Assembly: GCF_026242045.1 (NCBI RefSeq)
Contig: NZ_JAPJDO010000023.1
Location: forward strand, 33,352 to 97,351
Length of the DNA stretch: 64,000 bases
Direction of reading: 5' to 3'
From: Mycobacterium pinniadriaticum
GTDB lineage: Bacteria; Actinomycetota; Actinomycetes; Mycobacteriales; Mycobacteriaceae
Part shown: positions 42,080 to 49,187 of the stretch, one piece after another
How positions within the stretch are numbered: position 1 is the first letter of the stretch
Layout of the letters: each line of letters begins with the position of its first letter
Position numbers and translations under genes: made by a program
Notes under the pieces: generated by a model
Databases searched by the model: none
The model's input: only the letters and a program-made list of their open reading frames with translations
What the model was told of the DNA's origin: nothing

Positions 42080-43539
42080 AGTCTCGCAGCCGACTGACGG
42101 TTGTGCTGGCCGCGGTGCTCGCCGTTGTGATTGTCGGTGCCGTCGCCGTGTTGGTGCATCAGGTGTTCTTCAAGCCCAACACCATCACCGCCTACTTCAC
42201 CAGTGCCACCGCGATCTACCCCGGTGACGAAGTGCGGGTGGCCGGGGTGAAGGTCGGCACCATCAAATCCATCGAGGCGCAACCGACCAAGGCCAAACTG
42301 GTGTTGGCCGTCGATCGCGACGTGCCGATCCCGGCCAACGCCGATGCGGTGATCGTCGCCCAGAACCTGGTGGGCGCCCGCTATGTCCAGCTGACTCCGC
42401 CGTACGAGGACAAGGGGCCGACCATGGCCGACGGCGCGGTGATCGGCCTGGACCGCACCGCGATCCCGGTGGAGTGGGACGAGATCAAGACCCAGTTGAT
42501 GCGGCTGGCCACCGATCTGGGCCCGGCAACTGAAGGTCAGCCCACGGCGGTCGGTCGCTTCATCGACACCGCCGCCAATGCCCTCGACGGCAACGGGGAA
42601 AAGCTGCGGGACACCATCGCGCAGTTGTCCGGAGTCAGCAAGGTATTGGCCGACGGCAGCGGCAACATCGTCGACATCATCAAGAACCTGCAGGTATTCG
42701 TGACTGCGTTGCGGGACAGCAACACCCAGATCGTGCAATTCCAGGACAGGCTGGCGTCACTGTCGAGCGTGGTCGACGGCAGCCGATCGGACCTGGACGG
42801 CGCCCTGACCAACCTGTCCAGCGCCGTCGTCGACGTCCAGCGGTTCATCGCCGGAAGCCGTAATCAGACCGCCGAGCAAGTGCAGCGGCTCAGCGCGGTG
42901 ACCAAGAACCTCGCCGACAACAAGATGGTCGTCGAGAACCTGCTGCACGTGGCCCCCAACGCGATCGGCAACGCCTACAACATCTACAACCCCGATTCCC
43001 AGAGCGCCTTGGGCGGATTCGCGCTCGCAAACTTCTCCAATCCGCTGCAGGTGGTCTGCTCGGCGATCGGTGCCGTGCAGAACGCCACCGCACCCGAGAC
43101 CGCGAAATTGTGCGCCCAATACCTCGGGCCCGCCCTGCGGCTGCTCAACTTCAACTACCTGCCGTTCCCGTTCAACGCCTATCTGGGGAAGTCGACCAGC
43201 CCGGACAAGCTGATCTATAGCGAGCCGGGGTTGGCGCCGGGCGGCTCGGGCGCGATCCCGCCCGGTTATGAGATTCCGCCCGCCGTGTCGGCATACACCG
43301 GATACAACGGCGATGTGCCGGGGCCCGCCGGCTGGGGTGGCCCGCCGAATACCTACCGCGGCGCTTACGCCCCCAACGGATTACCCGCGGATCCGTCGCC
43401 CGCGCTGTTCCCCGGTGCGCCGATCCCGCCCGGTGTGCCGGTCGCGCCGGCGGCTCCGCCGCCGTCGAACCTGGAAGGCATGCTCCTGCCCGCCGAAGCG
43501 GCGCCTCCGGCACCGGCTGAAGGGAATCCGCCGTCATGA
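42076..43539 (+). CDS. MceD subunit with Pro-rich tail
   Basis: A 487-residue Mce protein: signal anchor LTVVLAAVLAVVIVGAVAVLV, MCE domain (ITAYFTSATAIYPGDEVRVAGVKVGTIKSI), helical domain to about residue 300 and a 110-residue Pro/Gly/Ala-rich C-terminal tail (PGAPIPPGVPVAPAAPPPS) that probably spans the periplasm or cell wall. Overlaps mceC by four bases. Confidence 0.92.
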   Translation: MKSRSRLTVVLAAVLAVVIVGAVAVLVHQVFFKPNTITAYFTSATAIYPGDEVRVAGVKVGTIKSIEAQPTKAKLVLAVDRDVPIPANADAVIVAQNLVGARYVQLTPPYEDKGPTMADGAVIGLDRTAIPVEWDEIKTQLMRLATDLGPATEGQPTAVGRFIDTAANALDGNGEKLRDTIAQLSGVSKVLADGSGNIVDIIKNLQVFVTALRDSNTQIVQFQDRLASLSSVVDGSRSDLDGALTNLSSAVVDVQRFIAGSRNQTAEQVQRLSAVTKNLADNKMVVENLLHVAPNAIGNAYNIYNPDSQSALGGFALANFSNPLQVVCSAIGAVQNATAPETAKLCAQYLGPALRLLNFNYLPFPFNAYLGKSTSPDKLIYSEPGLAPGGSGAIPPGYEIPPAVSAYTGYNGDVPGPAGWGGPPNTYRGAYAPNGLPADPSPALFPGAPIPPGVPVAPAAPPPSNLEGMLLPAEAAPPAPAEGNPPS

Positions 43540-44834
43540 TCCGTTCAGTGCAGCGCCTGTTGGTGACGACGTCATGTGTCGCGGTGACGGTGACCGGCTG
43601 TAGTTTCGGTGGCCTGAACTCCCTTCCGTTGCCGGGGACCGTGGGCCACGGCGAGGGCTCGACGAGCTATCACATCGAGATCGCCAATGTGGGCCAGCTG
43701 GAATCGAACTCACCGGTGATGGTCGGCGACGTCGTCGTCGGCAGTGTGGGTGAGATGACGGTGACCGACTGGCACGCCGACGTCGAGGTGTCCGTGGAAC
43801 CCGGTGTGGTGATCCCGGCCAACGCCGTTGCCACGGTTGGGCAGACCAGCCTGCTCGGTTCGATGCACTTGGCGCTGAACCCGCCGTTGGGCCAGCCCCC
43901 CACCGGTGTCCTGCGGCCCGGCGCCACCCTGGGCCTGAACCGTTCGTCGACCTATCCGTCGACCGAGCAGACCCTGTCGGCGTTGTCGGTGGTGGTCAAC
44001 GGCGGCGGACTCGGCCAGATCGGTGACATCATCCACGAGTTCAGCGCGGCCCTGGGCGGTAGGCAGGACCAGATCCGCGACTTGTTGACCCAGCTCAACG
44101 ATTTCGTCGGACTGCTCGCCAACCAGCGAGACAGCATCAATGAGGCGGTCAACTCGTTGAACCGACTGGCCGGCACGTTCGCCGGACAGCAGGAAGTCCT
44201 CACCGACGCGCTCACCAAGATTCCGCCCGCACTCGACGTCCTGATCAAGGAACGCCCGCGCATCACGACCGCGCTGGAGAAGTTCCGTGATTTCTCCAAT
44301 CTGGCCACCGGGCTGGTCAACGACACCAAGACCGACCTGGTCCGCAACCTGCAAAACCTCGAACCCACGCTCAGGGCGCTGGCCGATATCGGGCCCAAGC
44401 TGGACACCGCACTGGCCTATCTCCCGACGTTCCCCTACACCCAGGCGACGATCGACCGGGCGATCCGCGGCGATTATCTCAACCAGTTCATCATCTTCGA
44501 CTTCACCGTGTCACGCCTGAAGAAGACCCTCATGCTCGGCACGCGTTGGGGTGACGAGAACGCGAAACTTGTTCCAGCGCCAGGGGATCCGTGGTACGCC
44601 ACGTATAGTTTCGATCCGCTCAACGCACCGTTCAACCCGCCGCCACCGACAGAGGTGGCCGACATCCCGCCATTGGTCGACCCCGCGCCCGCACCCGTGG
44701 CCAATCCGCCGGCGTCCCTGGCCGGCGCCACGCAACCGGCCCCCGGAACCGGCTCTGCCGCATTGCCCGGCACGGGCGCTGGCCCACTGCCGGGCCCCGC
44801 GCCGCAACCAGAGCCGCAGGACGGGGGTAGCTGA
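43536..44834 (+). CDS. MceE lipoprotein (LprN-like)
   Basis: A 432-residue Mce protein with a lipobox VTVTGC (Cys22), the usual lipid-anchored member of Mce operons. MCE domain: YHIEIANVGQLESNSPVMVGDVVVGSV. The C-terminus is Pro-rich (about 70 residues). It overlaps mceD by four bases. Confidence 0.92.
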   Translation: MIRSVQRLLVTTSCVAVTVTGCSFGGLNSLPLPGTVGHGEGSTSYHIEIANVGQLESNSPVMVGDVVVGSVGEMTVTDWHADVEVSVEPGVVIPANAVATVGQTSLLGSMHLALNPPLGQPPTGVLRPGATLGLNRSSTYPSTEQTLSALSVVVNGGGLGQIGDIIHEFSAALGGRQDQIRDLLTQLNDFVGLLANQRDSINEAVNSLNRLAGTFAGQQEVLTDALTKIPPALDVLIKERPRITTALEKFRDFSNLATGLVNDTKTDLVRNLQNLEPTLRALADIGPKLDTALAYLPTFPYTQATIDRAIRGDYLNQFIIFDFTVSRLKKTLMLGTRWGDENAKLVPAPGDPWYATYSFDPLNAPFNPPPPTEVADIPPLVDPAPAPVANPPASLAGATQPAPGTGSAALPGTGAGPLPGPAPQPEPQDGGS

Positions 44835-46426
44835 TGCTGACGCGATTTATCCGAACCCAGCTCATCATCTTCACGATCGCCTCGGTGATCGGTATCTCCG
44901 TCATGGTGGTGACCTACCTGCAGGTGGGCACATTGCTCGGTATCGGCAGGATGACCGTCACGCTGGAACTGCCGAGAACCGGTGGGCTCTACCAGTTTTC
45001 GAACGTGACCTATCGCGGTGTCCAGCTGGGCAAGGTCACCGAGGTCCGGCCGACCCGCACCGGAGCCGTGGCCACGTTGTCGCTGGCCACCAACCCGAAG
45101 GTGCCGGCCGATCTGGAAGCGCGCGTGCAGAGCGTGTCAGCGGTCGGTGAGCAATATGTGGATCTGGTGCCACATACCGATTCGGGACCCTACTTGCAGG
45201 ACGGATCGGTCATTCCGGTCAACAAGGCGACCGTCCCGCAGGCCATCGGCCCCATGCTCGACCAGGTCAACACTCTGCTCAAGAGCATCCCCAAGGACCG
45301 CGTGGGCGCCTTGCTGGACAACGCCTACAAGGGCCTCAACGGCACCGGCGACGATCTCGCCACGTTGACCGATTCCGCGTCACGGCTGGCGGCCGACTTC
45401 AGCGGTACCGCCGATCAGGCCCGCACATTGCTCGACGACAGCCGACCGCTGCTGGACGGCCAACTGGCCTCCGTCGACGCCATCCGGACCTGGGCGCACA
45501 GCCTGGCCGGGATCACCGACCAACTCAACACCAACGACCCGCAGTGGCGCGGCATCCTGGCCAACGGCCCCGGCGCGGCCGATGAGGCATCCGCGCTTTT
45601 GAACCAGGTGAAGCCGACACTGCCGGTCCTGCTGGCCAGTCTCACAACGGTGGGGCAGGTCGCGGTCACCTATCACGCGGGGATCGAACAGTTGCTGGTG
45701 CTGCTGCCGCCCTATATCGGCTCGGTGCAGGCGGTCGGCTCGCCGCTGAACAACCCGACCGGTATGACGCTGGGTGACTTCACCCTCACGATGAACGATC
45801 CGCCGGCGTGCACGGTCGGCTTCCTGCCGCCATCGCAGTGGCGCTCACCGGAAGACCTGTCCGATATCGACACCCCGAACGGGCTGTACTGCAAGCTCCC
45901 ACAGGACTCGCCGATCGCCGTCCGCGGCGCCCGTAACTATCCATGCCAGGATCACCCCGGCAAGCGGGCGCCGACGGTGGAGATCTGCGACAGCGACAAG
46001 CCGTACGAGCCGCTGGCCATGCGCCAGCATGCGACCGGTCCCAACCCGATCGACCCGAACCTCATCGCACAGGGCATCCCGCCCGACGACCGGGTGACAT
46101 TCCAGGACCACATCTACGGTCCGCTACAGGGCACCCCGACACCGGCCGGGCCGGTCCCGGCCGCGCCGGCCGCCCCGATACCGCCGCCCGGGGGATTCAC
46201 CGGGCCGGTCGGTGCTCCGGATATCGCGCCGACCGATCAGGGCGGTGCGCCCGCGGTCGCACCGAGCGCGTTCACGCCGGGCCAAGCGGATGGGCCGTCG
46301 GTGGCGATCGCCACCTACGATCCGGCGACCGGCCAGTACGCCACGCCCGACGGCAACGTGTTCCGCCAGACCGATCTGGTGCACTCCGGGGATCAGACCT
46401 GGAAAAACCTGCTGCCCACGACATGA
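44834..46426 (+). CDS. MceF subunit with Pro-rich tail
   Basis: A 530-residue Mce protein: signal anchor LIIFTIASVIGISVMVVTYL, MCE domain (TVTLELPRTGGLYQFSNVTYRGVQLGKVTEV), helical region, Cys-containing domain (CTVGFLPPSQWRSPEDL, CKLPQ, YPCQ, EICD) and a Pro/Ala-rich C-terminus. Last core mce gene; the next start codon overlaps its stop. Confidence 0.92.
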   Translation: MLTRFIRTQLIIFTIASVIGISVMVVTYLQVGTLLGIGRMTVTLELPRTGGLYQFSNVTYRGVQLGKVTEVRPTRTGAVATLSLATNPKVPADLEARVQSVSAVGEQYVDLVPHTDSGPYLQDGSVIPVNKATVPQAIGPMLDQVNTLLKSIPKDRVGALLDNAYKGLNGTGDDLATLTDSASRLAADFSGTADQARTLLDDSRPLLDGQLASVDAIRTWAHSLAGITDQLNTNDPQWRGILANGPGAADEASALLNQVKPTLPVLLASLTTVGQVAVTYHAGIEQLLVLLPPYIGSVQAVGSPLNNPTGMTLGDFTLTMNDPPACTVGFLPPSQWRSPEDLSDIDTPNGLYCKLPQDSPIAVRGARNYPCQDHPGKRAPTVEICDSDKPYEPLAMRQHATGPNPIDPNLIAQGIPPDDRVTFQDHIYGPLQGTPTPAGPVPAAPAAPIPPPGGFTGPVGAPDIAPTDQGGAPAVAPSAFTPGQADGPSVAIATYDPATGQYATPDGNVFRQTDLVHSGDQTWKNLLPTT

Positions 46427-46449
46427 CCACCGGTGAGAGGAGAGGCCGC

Positions 46450-46968
46450 ATGCGTACGTCACGGAAGCTGATCGGCGTCGCGGCGCTGACCGCCGCCGCG
46501 TCCGCGGCTGCTGTGGTGCACGCGGGCCCCGCGTTCGCCTCCGACAAGTGGGCGCTCAACGGCACGTTCACCGCAACGTCCAACGGGGAGTGGGCCACCA
46601 GCAACGACATCTACCACAACGAGCGCAGCGTGCGCAGCATCTGGACCATCACTTCGACCTGCAGCTATCCCACCGAGTGCGTCGGCACCGTCAGAAGCGA
46701 CGCGGGCTGGACGGCCCCGATCTATCAGATGGGCGGCGACTGGTACGTCAAGCGCACGATTCCAGACTGGATGCCCTGCCAGGACGGCACCACCGCCCCC
46801 GGATTGCAGGTGTTCCGATTCCACGGGTCGACGCCGGGCGGTGACCAGAGCGACCCCAGCTCGAATATCCTGATCGGCCAGGACGAGACCACCGGCCAGC
46901 CGGGGGCCTGCGGTCACAGCCTCGCGCTCTACATCAATATGCCGTTCAAGCTGATCAAGCAGAGCTGA
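46450..46968 (+). CDS. Secreted protein at the end of the mce operon
   Basis: A 172-residue protein with a cleavable signal peptide (RKLIGVAALTAAASAAAVVHAGPAFA, cleavage likely after AFA) and a small beta-rich domain with four Cys (STCSYPTEC, MPCQD, GACGH). The ATG at 46450 has a strong GAGAGGAGAGG just upstream; an in-frame ATG at 46423 overlapping the mceF stop is the alternative and would add nine residues. The usual mce-associated (mas) genes are not present at this place. Function unknown; a small protein of this type is also found near mce4 in M. tuberculosis as far as I recall. Confidence 0.78.
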   Translation: MRTSRKLIGVAALTAAASAAAVVHAGPAFASDKWALNGTFTATSNGEWATSNDIYHNERSVRSIWTITSTCSYPTECVGTVRSDAGWTAPIYQMGGDWYVKRTIPDWMPCQDGTTAPGLQVFRFHGSTPGGDQSDPSSNILIGQDETTGQPGACGHSLALYINMPFKLIKQS

Positions 46969-46987
46969 TGTGGTGCTGGCCGGTTGG

Positions 46988-48196
46988 CTAGCGCGCGACG
47001 ACGACCGAGGAGCCGTGGCCGAAGAGGCCTTGGTTGGCGGTGACGCCGACGGTCGCGTTATCGACCTGGCGGCCGGTGGCTTGGCCTTTGAGTTGCCAGG
47101 TGAGTTCGCAGACCTGGGCGATGGCTTGGGCAGGGATGGCTTCGCCGAAGCTGGCCAGGCCGCCGGAGGCGTTGACTGGGATGCGGCCGCCGATGGCGGT
47201 GGCGCCACTGCGCAGGAGTTGTTCGGCTTCGCCCTTGGGGCACAACCCAAGGTGCTCGTACCAGTCGAGTTCCAGGGCGGTGGACAGGTCGTAGACCTCG
47301 GCCAGGGACAGGTCCTCGGGGCCGATGCCCGCCTCGGCGTACGCCGCATCCAGGATCTGATCCTTGAACACCCGATCCGGACCGGGCACCACCGCGGTGG
47401 AATCGGTGGCGATATCGGGCAATTCGGGAAGGTGTTGCGGGTATTGCGGGCTTTGCAGGCTGATCGCCCGCACCGAGGGCACCCCGGCCGCCGAGCCGAG
47501 GTGTTTTTCGGTGAAGGACTTGCTGGCCACGATCAGCGCTGCCGCGCCGTCTGACGTCGCGCAGATATCAAGCAGCCGAAGCGGATCCGACACCACGGGG
47601 CTGGCCAGCACGTCCTCGACGGTGGCTTCCTTGCGGTAGCGCGCGCTCGGGTTGTTGAGCCCGTGCCTGGCGTTCTTGACCTTTACCTGGGCGAAGTCCT
47701 CGAGGGTGGCGCCGTACAGATCCATCCGGCGCCGTGCCAGCAGCGCGAAGTAGACGGTGTTGGTGGCCCCGATCAAGTGGAAACGCTGCCAGTCGGGGTC
47801 GTTGCGGCGTTCGCCGCCGACGGGGGCGAAGAACCCCTTAGGGGTGGTGTCGGCGCCGATGACCAGGGCCACGTCGATCAGCCCGGCCAGGATTTGGGCG
47901 CGGGCGCTTTGCAGGGCCTGGGAACCTGAGGCGCAGGCCGCGTAGCTGGAGGTGACGGGGATGCCGTTCCAGCCCAGTTTCTGGGCGAAGGTGGCGCCGG
48001 CGACGAAGCCCGGGTAGCCGTTGCGGATGGTGTCGGCTCCGGCGACCAGCTGGATCTGGCGCCAGTCCAGGCCGGCTTCGGCCAGCGCGGCGCGTGCGGC
48101 GACCACGCCGTACTCGGTAAAGTCGCGGCCCCATTTGCCCCACGGGTGCATGCCCGCGCCGAGGATGTACACCGGGTCGGGGGTGGTGGCGCTCAT
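46988..48196 (-). CDS. Thiolase-fold lipid-transfer protein, Rv1627c-type
   Basis: A 402-residue SCP-x/thiolase-like protein. YAACASGSQALQSAR carries the candidate nucleophilic Cys; the C-terminal VNASGGLASFGEAIPAQAIAQVCEL and GHGSSVVV match the second active-site region. Rv1627c of M. tuberculosis has the same length and position beside polA. With the DUF35 protein it forms the typical aldolase/thiolase pair of sterol side-chain degradation. It overlaps the DUF35 gene by four bases, and a KstR-type box is upstream of the pair. Confidence 0.88.
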   Translation of the reverse strand: MSATTPDPVYILGAGMHPWGKWGRDFTEYGVVAARAALAEAGLDWRQIQLVAGADTIRNGYPGFVAGATFAQKLGWNGIPVTSSYAACASGSQALQSARAQILAGLIDVALVIGADTTPKGFFAPVGGERRNDPDWQRFHLIGATNTVYFALLARRRMDLYGATLEDFAQVKVKNARHGLNNPSARYRKEATVEDVLASPVVSDPLRLLDICATSDGAAALIVASKSFTEKHLGSAAGVPSVRAISLQSPQYPQHLPELPDIATDSTAVVPGPDRVFKDQILDAAYAEAGIGPEDLSLAEVYDLSTALELDWYEHLGLCPKGEAEQLLRSGATAIGGRIPVNASGGLASFGEAIPAQAIAQVCELTWQLKGQATGRQVDNATVGVTANQGLFGHGSSVVVAR

Positions 48197-48654
48197 TTCG
48201 CAATCTCCCAGGCGTAGGTGAGGCGTTCGACACCCTCGTCGTCGGTGAACAGGACCATGGTGGTCAGCTCGACGGCCATGCCGACTTTCAGATCGGCGGC
48301 CAGCGTTCCCTCGACCACCTTGCCCAACACGATCAACCCTTCGGCGGCCAGTTCCACCGCGGCGACCGCGAAGGGCTCGAACGGGTCGGGCGAGGGATAG
48401 GGCGGCGGCGGTGCGTAGCGGTTCTCGGTGTAGCTCCACACCGTTCCTTGCCGCGACAGCCTGACCGGCTCGAGCGCATCACTGTCGCAGGCCGGGTTGG
48501 GGCAATTGTTGGCCCGCGGCGGAAACACATACGTGCCGCACTGCGGACACTTGCCACCGATCAGATAGGGCACACCGGCATCATCGTGATCCCACCAACC
48601 CTCGATCGCCGGTAGTCGGGTGGGGGCGTCTGGAGAAGCTGGCACGCGGCCCAT
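48193..48654 (-). CDS. DUF35 (OB-fold, zinc-ribbon) protein, Rv1628c-type
   Basis: A 153-residue protein. The rubredoxin-like zinc ribbon (GGKCPQCGTYVFPPRANNCPNPAC, four Cys) is followed by an OB fold (GTVWSYTENRYAPPPPYP, AVAAVELAAEGLIVLGKVV). DUF35 proteins bind the partner thiolase and its acyl-CoA. ATG 48654 was chosen as it precedes the conserved helix GWWDHDDAG by about 20 residues; a much longer reading to 48942 crosses the regulatory region. Confidence 0.88.
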   Translation of the reverse strand: MGRVPASPDAPTRLPAIEGWWDHDDAGVPYLIGGKCPQCGTYVFPPRANNCPNPACDSDALEPVRLSRQGTVWSYTENRYAPPPPYPSPDPFEPFAVAAVELAAEGLIVLGKVVEGTLAADLKVGMAVELTTMVLFTDDEGVERLTYAWEIAK

Positions 48655-48678
48655 CGTATGCGATCGGCAACATCGAAT

Positions 48679-48692
48679 TGAAACGTGTTCCA
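48679..48692. promoter_or_regulatory. KstR-type box upstream of the DUF35-thiolase operon
   Basis: TGAAACGTGTTCCA fits TNNAACNNGTTNNA and differs from the mce box at two spacer bases only. It lies 25 bp before the DUF35 start, as expected for a repressor site. Confidence 0.7.
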
Positions 48693-48799
48693 GTTTCGAA
48701 GTTCGAAGTTGGGATCGGTAGCCGATCGATCCGGGTGAACTTGTCCGTGAGAGCGCCCCGGACGTCCGGTCAGGGGCCGAAGACGATTCGGAGACACCG

Positions 48800-49138
48800 A
48801 TGGGACTGTTCAAGAAAGCCAAAGACGCGGCCGGCATGGTGCACGTCCGGGGGGCCGGGCCGATCGATCCCGCACTACTGGGTGGCCCGTCGACCCGGTC
48901 GGTGACGGCCGACGATCCGATCTGGGAACCGATCAACGGCATCTCGTTGCAGGATTACGCCGAACTGGCCCGCGCCGCGCAGGCCCGCGGTGTCACCGAC
49001 GAGGCCGGCATGATCGCTCTGGGACAGGAGCGCGGCTGGGATGCGGCTGATACGAAGGCGGCGCTGGACGGATGGGCGCAGCGGATGGGTGAGTCGATGG
49101 CTGTCGGGCAGCAGTTCCGCAAGTTCCTGGGCTACTGA
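48800..49138 (+). CDS. Small conserved hypothetical protein
   Basis: A 112-residue soluble protein (MGLFKKAKDAAGMVHVRGAG..., then GISLQDYAELARAAQARGVTDEAGMIALGQERGWDAADTKAALDGW). Helical C-terminal half; no catalytic motif or membrane segment. GGAG at 48790-48793 is a good ribosome binding site. It is divergent from the KstR-box operon and 49 bp before polA. I do not recognise its family. Confidence 0.75.
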   Translation: MGLFKKAKDAAGMVHVRGAGPIDPALLGGPSTRSVTADDPIWEPINGISLQDYAELARAAQARGVTDEAGMIALGQERGWDAADTKAALDGWAQRMGESMAVGQQFRKFLGY

Positions 49139-49187
49139 CCGTCAGCACGCCTCCGCTGATCCGGTGTCGGCGGTGGTGCATAGAGTG

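Noticed and set aside
48695..48708. Second LexA-like site near TTTCGAAGTTCGAAG
   Set aside because: The halves overlap with wrong spacing and lack TCGAAC-N4-GTTCGA.
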